From: Kocuria sp. p3-SID1428
Lineage (GTDB): Bacteria; Actinomycetota; Actinomycetes; Actinomycetales; Micrococcaceae
Assembly: GCF_025149945.1 (NCBI RefSeq)
Contig: NZ_JALXVH010000026.1
Coordinates: 1 to 41,035 of the forward strand
Length of the DNA stretch: 41,035 nucleotides
Reading direction: 5' to 3'
Part shown: piece by piece, positions 34,039-41,035 of the stretch
How positions within the stretch are numbered: the first letter of the stretch is position 1
How the letters are laid out: each line of letters begins with the position of its first letter
Notes under the pieces: generated by a model
What the model saw: only the letters and a program-made list of their open reading frames with translations
The model's database searches: none
What the model was told of the DNA's origin: nothing
Program-made: the position numbers and the translations under genes

Positions 34039-34641
34039 ATGAGGCAGCTGGGATACACCCGCGTGAGTACGGCAACTCAGGATGCGCAGCTGCAAGTCGA
34101 TGCGCTGGTGGATGCCGGGGTGCAGAAGCGGGACGTGTTCTCGGATGTGACCTCGGGTAGCCGGACCGCGATCGAGCGACCGGGGATGAAGCGGCTGCTC
34201 GACTACGCCCAGGACGGTGACACCGTGGTGGTCTGGCGTATCGACCGGCTCGGCCGGTCCCTCATCGATGTCCTGAACACGGTCACGCTGCTACGCGGGC
34301 AAGGCGTGAAGATTAGATCGGTCTCGGACGGAATCGACCCGGAGACGACGTCGGGCCGGATGATGATGGGCATGCTCGCCACGTTGGCCGAGTATGAGCG
34401 CGAGCTGATCACCGAACGTGTCAATGCCGGGATCGCCGCGGCGAAGCAGAACGGTACCCGCTTCGGCCGACCTCCGGTCGACCCGGCCGTGGTCGCAGAG
34501 AAGCTCGACATCGCCGCCGATGCGCGCGCGAAGGGCCGCACCGCCGAAGACGCCGCCCGACTCGTCGGCTGGTCGCGGGCGACGCTGTATCGCCACCAGC
34601 AGGCGGCCCGCGCCCGAGCAGCTGTCGCCGAGCAGGTGTGA
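34039..34641 (+). CDS. tnpR: Serine recombinase (resolvase/invertase)
   Basis: A 200-residue small serine recombinase. The N-terminal catalytic domain has nucleophile Ser10 in GYTRVSTATQDAQLQ, plus VVVWRIDRLGRSL and the GMLATLAEYERELITER helix. A C-terminal helix-turn-helix follows (DAARLVGWSRATLYRH). In this type of transposon it resolves cointegrates at a res site. ATG 34039 follows GGGGG. The transposase begins one base after its stop. Confidence 0.95.
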   Translation: MRQLGYTRVSTATQDAQLQVDALVDAGVQKRDVFSDVTSGSRTAIERPGMKRLLDYAQDGDTVVVWRIDRLGRSLIDVLNTVTLLRGQGVKIRSVSDGIDPETTSGRMMMGMLATLAEYERELITERVNAGIAAAKQNGTRFGRPPVDPAVVAEKLDIAADARAKGRTAEDAARLVGWSRATLYRHQQAARARAAVAEQV

Positions 34642-34642
34642 G

Positions 34643-36049
34643 ATGGACGGGGCGGCGCGGTGGCGCATCCTGCGGCTGCACGTCGAGGACGGCATCGCGC
34701 TGACCGCCCTGGCCCGCGAGACCGGGATCGGGCTGCGCACCTTGGAGCGCTGGCACGCCCGCTACCGCATTGACGGGTATGCGGGCCTGAGCACAGGACA
34801 GCGCTCGGATGCCGGTACTCACCATTTTCCCGCGGAACTCGTGCGGTTGATCGAGGGCCTGGCGCTGAGCAAACCCCGCCCCGCGATCGCCACTCTCCAC
34901 CGCGGGGTCACCCGTATCTGCGGTACCCGAGGGTGGCCGGTGCCTTCCTACGGCGTGGTCCGCTCGATCGTGGCGGCCCTGGATCCGGGAATGGTCACTC
35001 TCGCCCTGGAGGGCGCGGGGTCCTACCGTGACAAGTACGAGCTGGTGTTGCGCCGGCAGGCCGAGCACCCGAATGCGATGTGGCCGAGCGACCACACGTT
35101 GCTCGACATCCTCGTGGTGGGCACCGACGGCAAGCCCGCCCGGCCGTGGCTGACGGCGATCATTGACGATTGCTCCCGCGCGATCTGCGGCTACACCGTC
35201 TTTCTCGGTGCGCCCTCGGCGATGAACACTGCGCTGGCGCTGAGGCAGGCGATCTGGCACAAGCCCGACCCGGCGTGGCCGATGTGCGGCCTGCCGGACG
35301 TGCTCTACGTCGACCACGGCAGCGACTTCATCAGCCACCACCTCACCCGCACCACCGTCGACCTCCATATACGGCTGATCCACTCCACCGTCGCCCGCCC
35401 CCAGGGCCGCGGCAAGATCGAACGGTTCCTCGGCACCGTCAACACCGAGCTTCTCGCTGAACTGCCCGGCTACATCACCGAGGGCCACCTTGCTCCGACG
35501 CCGAAGCTGTCGCTGGCCGAGCTCGACAGCGCCCTGGAGGGGTTCGTGGCCACCTACAACGACCGGTCGCACAGCGAGCTTGACACCTCGCCGCGCAGTG
35601 CGTGGATCGCCGAGGGCTGGCTGCCGCGCATGCCCGAGAGCCTCGAAGATCTCGACGGGCTGCTGCTCACGGTTGCCCAGTCCCGGGTGGTGCACCGCGA
35701 TGGCATCCGCTTCCAGGGGCTGCGCTACGTCTCCCCGACGCTGGCCGGCTACGTCGGACGGCCCGTGGTGATCCGCTACGACCCGCGCGATATCACCGAG
35801 ATCCGCGTCTTTGACCATGACGAGTTTCTCTGCAAGGCCGTGAACCAGGAGCACCAGGCCCAGAAGATCGGCCTCAAGGAGATCCAGGCTGCCCGCAACG
35901 CCCGCCGCCGAGCCCTGCGCCAAGGTATCAATGAACGCATCGCCGTCGTAGCCGCACACACCACCGAGGCGCCGCCGACAGCCGAGCCGCCGGCCCCCGC
36001 GCCAGCACCGAGGCGGAAGCTGAAGGTCTACAGGGAGGACCTGATGTGA
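34643..36049 (+). CDS. tniA: DDE transposase, TniA/TnsB/Tn552 p480 type
   Basis: A 468-residue Mu-like transposase. An N-terminal HTH (ALTALARETGIGLRTLERWH) precedes the RNase H-like integrase core with catalytic Asp150 (WPSDHTLLD), Asp224 (YVDHGSDF) and Glu260 (GRGKIERFLG), giving the canonical 35-residue spacing between the last two. A Mu-type C-terminal domain follows (YVSPTLAGYVGRPVVIRYDP) and a Pro/Ala-rich tail ending in RRKLKVYREDLM that probably contacts the ATPase. ATG 34643 lies right after the resolvase stop. The stop overlaps the tniB GTG. Confidence 0.94.
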   Translation: MDGAARWRILRLHVEDGIALTALARETGIGLRTLERWHARYRIDGYAGLSTGQRSDAGTHHFPAELVRLIEGLALSKPRPAIATLHRGVTRICGTRGWPVPSYGVVRSIVAALDPGMVTLALEGAGSYRDKYELVLRRQAEHPNAMWPSDHTLLDILVVGTDGKPARPWLTAIIDDCSRAICGYTVFLGAPSAMNTALALRQAIWHKPDPAWPMCGLPDVLYVDHGSDFISHHLTRTTVDLHIRLIHSTVARPQGRGKIERFLGTVNTELLAELPGYITEGHLAPTPKLSLAELDSALEGFVATYNDRSHSELDTSPRSAWIAEGWLPRMPESLEDLDGLLLTVAQSRVVHRDGIRFQGLRYVSPTLAGYVGRPVVIRYDPRDITEIRVFDHDEFLCKAVNQEHQAQKIGLKEIQAARNARRRALRQGINERIAVVAAHTTEAPPTAEPPAPAPAPRRKLKVYREDLM

Positions 36050-36864
36050 GCCAGCGCTTCATCGTCACCAAGGAGCACCGCCGCTTCACCGAGTTCGCCT
36101 ACGCTGTGCGCCGCGGCCACACCATCGGCCTGTGCTTCGGACCGGCCGGGGTGGGTAAGACGCTGTCCGCGCGTCGCTACGCACACTGGGAAAAGGCCTA
36201 CGACCTGCTGACCAACTGGGGGCCGCGCGCCGACAGCGACGCCAAGGTCTACGCCGCCCTGGCTCGGAGTCGTACCGTGCTCTACACCCCCAGCGTGCTC
36301 ACCACCCCACGGGTGCTCAAGGACGAACTGGACCAGGCCATCACCCGCACCAACATCTGCATCGAGCAGCACCTGGAGGCGATCGGCCAGATCACCTCGC
36401 AGTCGTGGGGATGGCGGCACGACAGGAACCACGTGCAGCTGGTGATCGTCGATGAGTCCGAACGGCTCCTCCCCACCGCGCTGGAGCTGCTGCGCGATCG
36501 CTACGACCGCGACAACATCGCTCTGATCCTGATCGGCATGCCTGGGCTGGAGAAGCAGTTCAGTCACTACCCGCAGTTCTACAGTCGTGTCGGCTTCGCC
36601 CACCAATACCGACCCCTGGGCACGGACGAGCTGCTGTTCGTCCTCCAGCGTCACTGGCGCTCCCTGGGCAAGACCCTCGACCCCGAAGACTTCACCGACG
36701 CTCAGGCCATCGCAGCCATCACCCGCATTACCCGCGGGAACTTCCGACTGCTGGAGAGGCTCCTCTCGCAGATCGAGCGCGTCATGAAGATCAACGAGCT
36801 CGACACCATCACCAACGATGTCATCGAAGCAGCCGCCAGCACCCTCGTCATCGGTACCACCTGA
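36046..36864 (+). CDS. tniB: Transposition AAA ATPase, TniB/p271 type
   Basis: A 272-residue AAA+ ATPase. The Walker A motif GPAGVGKT is at residues 32-39 and Walker B is QLVIVDESE; a sensor-like segment IALILIGMPGLEKQF follows. Proteins of this type bind target DNA and activate the DDE transposase, as TniB, TnsC and MuB do. It starts at GTG 36046 with AGGGAGG upstream and overlaps the transposase stop by 4 nt (GTGA). No TniQ-like gene follows; the stop lies 51 bp from the right end. Confidence 0.93.
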   Translation: MSQRFIVTKEHRRFTEFAYAVRRGHTIGLCFGPAGVGKTLSARRYAHWEKAYDLLTNWGPRADSDAKVYAALARSRTVLYTPSVLTTPRVLKDELDQAITRTNICIEQHLEAIGQITSQSWGWRHDRNHVQLVIVDESERLLPTALELLRDRYDRDNIALILIGMPGLEKQFSHYPQFYSRVGFAHQYRPLGTDELLFVLQRHWRSLGKTLDPEDFTDAQAIAAITRITRGNFRLLERLLSQIERVMKINELDTITNDVIEAAASTLVIGTT

Positions 36865-36865
36865 G

Positions 36866-36915
36866 GCCGCTACGAAGCATCAACAGAACCCCGCCATTTA
36901 CCGGCAAGAGTCACA
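36866..36915 (-). repeat. Right transposon end: terminal inverted repeat and second transposase-like site
   Basis: The 25-bp repeat (36891-36915) reads inward, on the minus strand, from TGTGACT to TGGCGG. The second site (CCGCTA, 36867-36872) lies 24 bp internal, the same spacing as at the left end. Confidence 0.88.
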
Positions 36916-36921
36916 GAGGGG
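36916..36921. repeat. Right target-site duplication GAGGGG
   Basis: Exact copy of the hexamer at 32708-32713, directly outside the right terminal repeat. Confidence 0.85.
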
Positions 36922-37101
36922 GCCTATGAGGCGGTGCGACGGGCTGATGCGATGACGGTACGCGCGGCCCTGACGCCGGCCGCGGTGCGATGGCCGTAGC
37001 GCCGGCTGATATGTGATGGAATGCACATGACCTCTCATATGGCCGCACCAGGCGCCGTGGCGGGTGGGTCCATCGGACGAGCAGACACGAGCGGAGCGGA
37101 C

Positions 37102-37947
37102 ATGGGACTCGGACAGCGCAGGATCAGTGCAGCGGTCACGACGGGTCTGGCGGCCATGCTGCTGCTCAGCGCGTGCGGGGCGGGTGATGATCCGGAGGCC
37201 TCGGCCAGCTCCTCGTCCTCCGCTTCGAGCTCGTCGGAGGCGAGCGCCTCGGAGCCCACGCAGACGGCTGCGGCGAGCGCATCGCCGACCGAGACGGCAG
37301 AGCCCAGCCCCGAGCCGACCACGCCGGTGCCGACCACGCCGGAGGCGACCACGCCGGAGGCGACCCCTGCCGCCGATCCGACGGAGGACTACACCCCTGG
37401 TCCGCGCGAGGGCGAGGTCCCCGTGCCGGCGGATATCGGCGAGGATCCCTTCGCCGAGGACGCAGCAGCAGACGGCGCCGCACCGGGAGCGGGCACCTCG
37501 GACGGCACGGGGGGAGCAGGTACGGCCCAGGGTGGTGCCGCCGCCGTGGCCCAGGACTACCTGAGGTTCACGTCCTTCTCGCGCAGCGGTCTGATCGACC
37601 AGCTCGAGTACGAGGGCTACACGACGTCAGAGGCGACGACGGCCGTCGACTCCCTGTCGGTGGACTATTCCGAGCAGGCCGCCCAGTCCGGGCAGGACTA
37701 TGTGGATCTGATGGGTTTCAGCCGCTCCGGGCTGGTCGATCAGCTGATCTTCGACGGCTACACCCCGCAGCAGGCTGAGGCCGGGGTCTCGGCCTTGAGC
37801 GTGGACTACACCCAGGAGGCCGTCGAATCTGGGCAGAGTTACCTGGATCTGTCTCCGATGTCCCGCTCCGGTCTGATCGATCAGCTCGTCTTCGGGGGCT
37901 ACACCCCGGAACAGGCAGCATCGGCCGCGGATCAGCTGGGCCTCTGA
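37102..37947 (+). CDS. Ltp-family lipoprotein with three C-terminal repeats
   Basis: A 281-residue lipoprotein. Signal peptide residues 1-24 end in the lipobox LLSAC with lipidated Cys25. A Ser/Ala/Thr/Pro-rich linker follows, then a GEVPVPADIGEDPFAED segment. Three Ltp repeats of about 47 residues follow, each with the core SRSGL(I/V)DQL...GYT...A (DYLRFTSFSRSGLIDQL, DYVDLMGFSRSGLVDQL, SYLDLSPMSRSGLIDQL). The Ltp domain (Lipoprotein_Ltp) occurs in surface lipoproteins of Gram-positives and in the phage TP-J34 Ltp protein that blocks superinfecting phage DNA entry. ATG 37102 with GGAG upstream is chosen over 37021. The cellular role here is unknown. Confidence 0.87.
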   Translation: MGLGQRRISAAVTTGLAAMLLLSACGAGDDPEASASSSSSASSSSEASASEPTQTAAASASPTETAEPSPEPTTPVPTTPEATTPEATPAADPTEDYTPGPREGEVPVPADIGEDPFAEDAAADGAAPGAGTSDGTGGAGTAQGGAAAVAQDYLRFTSFSRSGLIDQLEYEGYTTSEATTAVDSLSVDYSEQAAQSGQDYVDLMGFSRSGLVDQLIFDGYTPQQAEAGVSALSVDYTQEAVESGQSYLDLSPMSRSGLIDQLVFGGYTPEQAASAADQLGL

Positions 37948-37956
37948 GGCATCTGC

Positions 37957-37979
37957 GGCCTTCCCCGTTCCGGAAGGCC
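37957..37979. terminator. Hairpin between lipoprotein and acetyltransferase
   Basis: An 8-bp stem GGCCTTCC/GGAAGGCC with a 7-nt loop between two convergent genes. Confidence 0.6.
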
Positions 37980-38013
37980 TGGCGCCGGGCCGCGCTTGAG
38001 ATCAGCCGCGGTC

Positions 38014-38604
38014 TCAGGCGCTCGGGATCTGGCGGATGACCTTGGCGGGGTTGCCGACGGCGATCACGTTCGCGGGCAGGTCCTTGGTGACCACGGATCC
38101 GGCGCCCACCACGGTGTTCTCGCCGATGCTCACGCCGGGGCACACGATCACACCGCCGCCGAGCCAGACGTTGTCGCCCAGCGTGATCGGCTCGGCGGCC
38201 TCGAGCTTGTCCCGGCGGGGTCCGGGCTCCACAGGGTGCGTGGGAGTCAGCAGCTGGACGTTGGGACCGAGCTGACAGTCCTCCCCGATGGTGATCGGCG
38301 CGACGTCCAAGGCGGTGAGGTTGAAGTTCACAAAGGACCGGGCGCCGATGCTGATGCGGCTGCCGTAGTCCACATAGAGCGGGGGACGCACGGTCGCATC
38401 CTCGCCCAGGTGCCCGAGCAGCTCCTGGAGCAGCTCGCGGGAGCCGGGATCGACGTCGACGACGGCGCGGTGGAAGGTATCGGAGAGGCGAGTGGCGCGG
38501 CGGGAGGCTTCAGCGAACTCGGGGCCGTCGGCGATGTATGGGTCGCCGTCGAGCATGCGCTGCCAGTGGCTTCGGTCGTCTCCTGCGAAGTGCTCGTTCG
38601 TCAT
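38014..38604 (-). CDS. Sugar O-acetyltransferase, maltose/galactoside acetyltransferase type
   Basis: A 196-residue cytoplasmic acetyltransferase with a left-handed beta-helix built from hexapeptide repeats (ISIGARSFVN, ITIGEDCQLG, ITLGDNVWLGGGVIV, VSIGENTVVGAGSVV). The catalytic His lies in LLTPTHPVEP, and the C-terminal NVIAVGNPAKVIRQI closes the acetyl-CoA site. The N-terminal helical MaaT cap (HWQRMLDGDPYIADGPEF) is present. Such enzymes acetylate maltose, glucose or galactosides. ATG 38604 matches homologous starts; it has only a close GGAG. It lies between two Ltp lipoproteins, without obvious functional link. Confidence 0.93.
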   Translation of the reverse strand: MTNEHFAGDDRSHWQRMLDGDPYIADGPEFAEASRRATRLSDTFHRAVVDVDPGSRELLQELLGHLGEDATVRPPLYVDYGSRISIGARSFVNFNLTALDVAPITIGEDCQLGPNVQLLTPTHPVEPGPRRDKLEAAEPITLGDNVWLGGGVIVCPGVSIGENTVVGAGSVVTKDLPANVIAVGNPAKVIRQIPSA

Positions 38605-38769
38605 ACTCCGAAGGCTACGCGGCGCCGCCGAAGTCCCGCGGAGGATTGCTGGGCAAGCGCCCCATCCTGCCCCTGAAGATGCGATGCAATCCATATCATC
38701 CGCTTCGGGGGGGCGCTGATCTTCGGTGCGATCCGAGGCCTCACTTCATCGCCGAGGAGCACAGCAGCC

Positions 38770-39511
38770 ATGGGACAGCGCGTCCGCAGGACCACCGCAG
38801 GGATCGCAACGGGACTGGCCGCCGTGCTGCTGCTCAGCGCCTGCGGCTCGGGGGAGGATGCCGAGAAGGACTCGACGTCCTCCGCTTCTGCCTCGTCCTC
38901 GTCGAGCGCTGAGCCGACCAAGACCGAGACGCCTTCCGGGTCCGCCACGCCGTCACCCTCCGATTCGGCCGATGAACCTGCCACCGAGGCGGACTCCGAC
39001 CGAGGCTCAGGATCCTTCCGCCGGGCCGGCTCCGGACGAGACTCCTGTCCCGGCGGACGTCGGGCAGGACCCCTTCGCCGAGGAGTCGGGCGTCGGCCCG
39101 GCCCCGGGCGAGGTCCCGGTGCCGGCGGAGGTCGGTCAGAACCCGTTCGGCGAGGACGCCTCCGCAGGCGGCCCCTGGGCTGTGCCGCAGGGCGCGGCGA
39201 CGGCGGCTGTGGATGGGCTGACCGTGGATTACGCCCAGCAGGCCGCTGGAAGTGCACAGAGCTACATCGACATGCCCGGCTTCAGCCGCTCCGGGCTGGT
39301 CGATCAGCTCGTCTATGAGGGCTACACCCCTGACCAGGCCGAATCCGGGGTGAGCAGCCTGAGCGTGGACTGCTCGGAACAGGCGGGCCGGTCGGCACAG
39401 AGCTGTCTGGATCTGATGCCGATGTCGCGCGCGGAGCTCGTGGATCAGCAGATCTACGAGGGGTACACGCCTGACGAGGCCGCCGCAGGAGCGGACAGCG
39501 CCGGTCGGTGA
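38770..39511 (+). pseudogene. Second Ltp-family lipoprotein, frameshifted
   Basis: This is a paralogue of the lipoprotein at 37102. The signal peptide (lipobox LLSAC, Cys25) and Ser-rich linker are in one frame to about 38990. The rest is in another frame (TPTEAQDPSAGPAPDETPVPADV) to TGA 39509-39511. The PVPADVGQDPF motif occurs twice here and once in its paralogue. The first Ltp repeat is reduced to its last third, while the second (FSRSGLVDQLVYEGYTPDQ) and third (MSRAELVDQQIYEGYTPDE) remain. A one-base slip near 38985-38995 would restore one protein. As read, a short secreted lipopeptide without Ltp repeats is the only product. Confidence 0.82.
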
Positions 39512-39584
39512 AGCGCAGATCGGCGACGGGCCGGCAGGTGGCCTGACGGTCCCAGGCCTGTGGGGCCGAGATCGACGGCTGCCG

Positions 39585-39621
39585 ACGACGACTGCGCGGG
39601 CTGGTCACGCGCAGTCGTCGT
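39585..39621. terminator. Bidirectional terminator overlapping the HxlR 3' end
   Basis: A perfect 14-bp stem ACGACGACTGCGCG with a 9-nt loop. The right half encodes the last codons of the HxlR regulator. Confidence 0.75.
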
Positions 39622-40030
39622 GCTCCTTCCGGGCCTCCAGCACGGCGGGCAGATCCGCCTCGATCGTGGTGATGAGCGCAATGAGAGGCTCGGCCACGGC
39701 CGTGCCGAGCTCCGTCAGGGCGTAGTCCACGTGCGGCGGGATGGCGCTGTGCACGGTTCGCACCACCAGGCCGTCGTGCGCGAGCTCGCTGAGGGTCTGG
39801 GAGAGCATGCGGTCGCTGATCCCCTCGATGGCCCGGCGCAGCTCGCCGAAGCGCGCAGGGCCCTCCCTGCGGAAGAGCGCGACCATGGTGAGGGCGCCCC
39901 ATCGGCCCGTGACGTGATGCAGCACCGAGCGCGACGCACAGGCCTTCGCCATGACGTCCGCGCCGAGCTCGGCCGACGGCTGCGCGGCCTGCCTGTGCTC
40001 GGATCCTGGTGTCGTCTTCTGCGCTGCCAT
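39605..40030 (-). CDS. HxlR family transcriptional regulator
   Basis: A 141-residue winged-helix regulator of the HxlR family. HHVTGRWGALTMVALFRREGPARFGEL, GISDRMLSQTLSELAHDGLV and the wing VDYALTELG are typical. A Cys shortly before this core (KACASRSVLHHV) matches the redox-sensing Cys of quinone/aldehyde-responsive members such as QorR, YodB and HypR. ATG 40030 is preceded closely by GGAGG; an upstream GTG is possible. It is divergent from a QorB-like oxidoreductase, its probable target. Confidence 0.92.
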   Translation of the reverse strand: MAAQKTTPGSEHRQAAQPSAELGADVMAKACASRSVLHHVTGRWGALTMVALFRREGPARFGELRRAIEGISDRMLSQTLSELAHDGLVVRTVHSAIPPHVDYALTELGTAVAEPLIALITTIEADLPAVLEARKEHDDCA

Positions 40031-40082
40031 GTCCTCCACTGTATCGGCAGCGCTATCCGATGTGACGGCGCATGACAATCCA

Positions 40083-40106
40083 AAGTGCTCACGAAAAGTA
40101 AGTGCT
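40083..40106. promoter_or_regulatory. Candidate HxlR operator in the divergent promoter
   Basis: Two exact copies of AAGTGCT (40083-40089 and 40100-40106) lie 17 bp apart in an A-rich patch, just before a -10-like TACGGT (40106-40111) of the oxidoreductase gene. Confidence 0.45.
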
Positions 40107-40143
40107 ACGGTTCGGAGGAACACCCACACCGAAGGAGATCATC

Positions 40144-40998
40144 ATGAGCATCGCAGTCACGGGAGCCACCGGCCAGCTGGGCCGTCTCGTCATCGAGTCC
40201 CTCATCGAGCGCCAGGTCGCGCCGGAGGAGATCGTCGCCGTCGTGCGCAATGCCGACAAGGCGCAGGACCTCGCCGACCGCGGTGTCCGGGTCGCGGTCG
40301 CCGCCTACGAGGACGCCGACGCCCTGAAGGCCGCTCTGGAGGGCGTGCAGCGCCTGGTGATGGTCTCCGGCAGCGAGATCGGCAAGCGCGTGGCGCAGCA
40401 CTCCAACGTCATCCAGGCTGCTCAGGCGGCCGGTGTGCAGCTGATCGCCTACACGTCGCTGCTGGGTGTCGAGACCTCGACCCTGAACCTGGCCCCCGAG
40501 CATCGGGAGACCGAGCAGCTGCTGGCCGAGTCCGGCATCGGCCACGTGCTGCTGCGCAACGGCTGGTACTGGGAGAACTACGCCTCGGCGATCGCCCCGG
40601 CCCGCGAGTACGGGAAGATGTTCGGGGCCGCCGGAACGGCCCGTGTGAACGGGGCCGCGCGCAGGGACTACGCCGAGGCCGCCGCGGCCGTGATCACGAT
40701 GGAGGCCCAGGAGGGCCGAGTCCACGAGCTGGCCGGCGACCCTGCCCTGAGCTACCCCGAGATCGCTGCGCGCATCGGCGGGCTGCTCGAGCGCGAGGTC
40801 GACTACATCGATCAGACCGTCGAGGAGTACGCCCAGGTCCTGCAGCAGGCCGGGCTGCCGGAGCAGGTCGCCGGGTTCGTCGCCGAGATGGACCGCGGGA
40901 TCGCCGACGGCGCCCTGGAGTCAGACAGCAGGGATCTGCAGACCCTGCTCGGGCGCCCGGCCACCACGATCGCGCAGGCGCTCGCGGACTCCGTCTGA
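40144..40998 (+). CDS. NAD(P)H-binding quinone oxidoreductase-like protein (QorB/YtfG type)
   Basis: A 284-residue atypical SDR/NmrA-like protein. The N-terminal nucleotide motif is VTGATGQLGRLV, and VAYTSLLG-like (LIAYTSLLGVETSTLNLAPEH) and HVLLRNGWYWENY match E. coli QorB (YtfG), which reduces quinones with NADPH. ATG 40144 follows AAGGAGA. The divergent HxlR gene probably represses it until a quinone or other electrophile modifies the sensor Cys, a well-known arrangement for detoxification. Confidence 0.93.
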   Translation: MSIAVTGATGQLGRLVIESLIERQVAPEEIVAVVRNADKAQDLADRGVRVAVAAYEDADALKAALEGVQRLVMVSGSEIGKRVAQHSNVIQAAQAAGVQLIAYTSLLGVETSTLNLAPEHRETEQLLAESGIGHVLLRNGWYWENYASAIAPAREYGKMFGAAGTARVNGAARRDYAEAAAAVITMEAQEGRVHELAGDPALSYPEIAARIGGLLEREVDYIDQTVEEYAQVLQQAGLPEQVAGFVAEMDRGIADGALESDSRDLQTLLGRPATTIAQALADSV

Positions 40999-41035
40999 GC
41001 TGAGCAGGTGCGCCCGGGGCCGGGAGCACCGAGGG

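Larger units (their letters stand above)
32714..36915. mobile_element. Complete Tn552-like transposon carrying a cadmium resistance cassette
   Basis: A 4202-bp element bounded by 25-bp terminal inverted repeats and a 6-bp duplication of GAGGGG. From left to right it holds cadD and cmtR (minus strand), a putative res region, a serine resolvase, a DDE transposase and an AAA ATPase (plus strand). The transposase (468 aa) plus ATPase (272 aa) plus resolvase set, with no TniQ, matches the organisation and protein sizes known for staphylococcal Tn552 (p480, p271, BinL). It is also related to Tn402/Tn5053, which duplicate 5 bp. All its genes appear intact, so it is probably still mobile. Confidence 0.9.

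Noticed and set aside
34643..36864. A CRISPR-associated (CAST) transposon
   Set aside because: No TniQ, Cas gene or CRISPR array is present in or next to the element.
32714..36915. An IS21-type or Tn3-type element
   Set aside because: The ATPase resembles TniB/p271 rather than IstB, there is no large Tn3 transposase, and the 6-bp duplication with DDE(35) spacing fits Tn552/TniAB elements.
36922..37101. The missing RclA N-terminus to the right of the transposon
   Set aside because: None of the minus-strand frames contains an FAD-binding GxGxxG or a CxxxxC motif.

Overview
The window is chromosomal DNA of a high-GC actinobacterium. The conserved run rne–rplU–rpmA–obgE–proB–proA–nadD–rsfS–tRNA-Ala, an RNase E with long disordered arms, a vitamin K epoxide reductase-like protein beside rne and abundant GTG/TTG starts suggest a member of the Micrococcales, probably Micrococcaceae. 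The species cannot be named from sequence alone.

Layout. (1) Positions 26-6318 are a decayed cell-surface polysaccharide locus: a sugar transferase tail, an ABC exporter, a GT2 glycosyltransferase, a 27-codon stump of rmlB, an rmlC-rmlD fusion and a two-domain glycosyltransferase. Every one carries frameshifts, stops or truncations, and the exporter contains a C12 tract. (2) 6414-9260 is an MHS-family transporter translationally coupled to a flavin reductase-like protein, divergent from an FCD/GntR regulator. (3) 9406-14286 is an acyl-group metabolism block (choline/carnitine acyltransferase, acyl-CoA ligase, HSD10-like SDR) around ndk. (4) 14475-30239 is the housekeeping block: VKOR, rne, a TPP-riboswitch-controlled thiMED salvage operon, rplU-rpmA with a structured leader, obgE, proB, proA, a small membrane protein, nadD, a tail-anchored protein, rsfS and tRNA-Ala(GGC).

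(5) 30664-32707 holds an alpha/beta hydrolase with a predicted leaderless promoter, convergent with an N-terminally truncated RclA-like flavoprotein. (6) 32714-36915 is a complete 4.2-kb transposon with matching inverted repeats, two transposase-like sites per end and a 6-bp target duplication. It encodes a DDE transposase, an AAA ATPase and a serine resolvase, and carries a cadD-cmtR cadmium-resistance cassette. (7) 37102-39511 has two paralogous Ltp-type lipoproteins, the second frameshifted, flanking a sugar O-acetyltransferase. (8) 39605-40998 is a divergent HxlR regulator and QorB-like NAD(P)H oxidoreductase pair.

The genes suggest a strain that has lost a rhamnose-containing surface polysaccharide, gained a mobile heavy-metal cassette, and retains thiamine salvage and proline synthesis. 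The most novel points are the delimited Tn552-like cadmium transposon, the erosion of the polysaccharide locus with its C12 tract, the TPP aptamer that itself contains the thiM ribosome-binding site, the rplU leader with competing hairpins, and the Ltp lipoprotein duplication.
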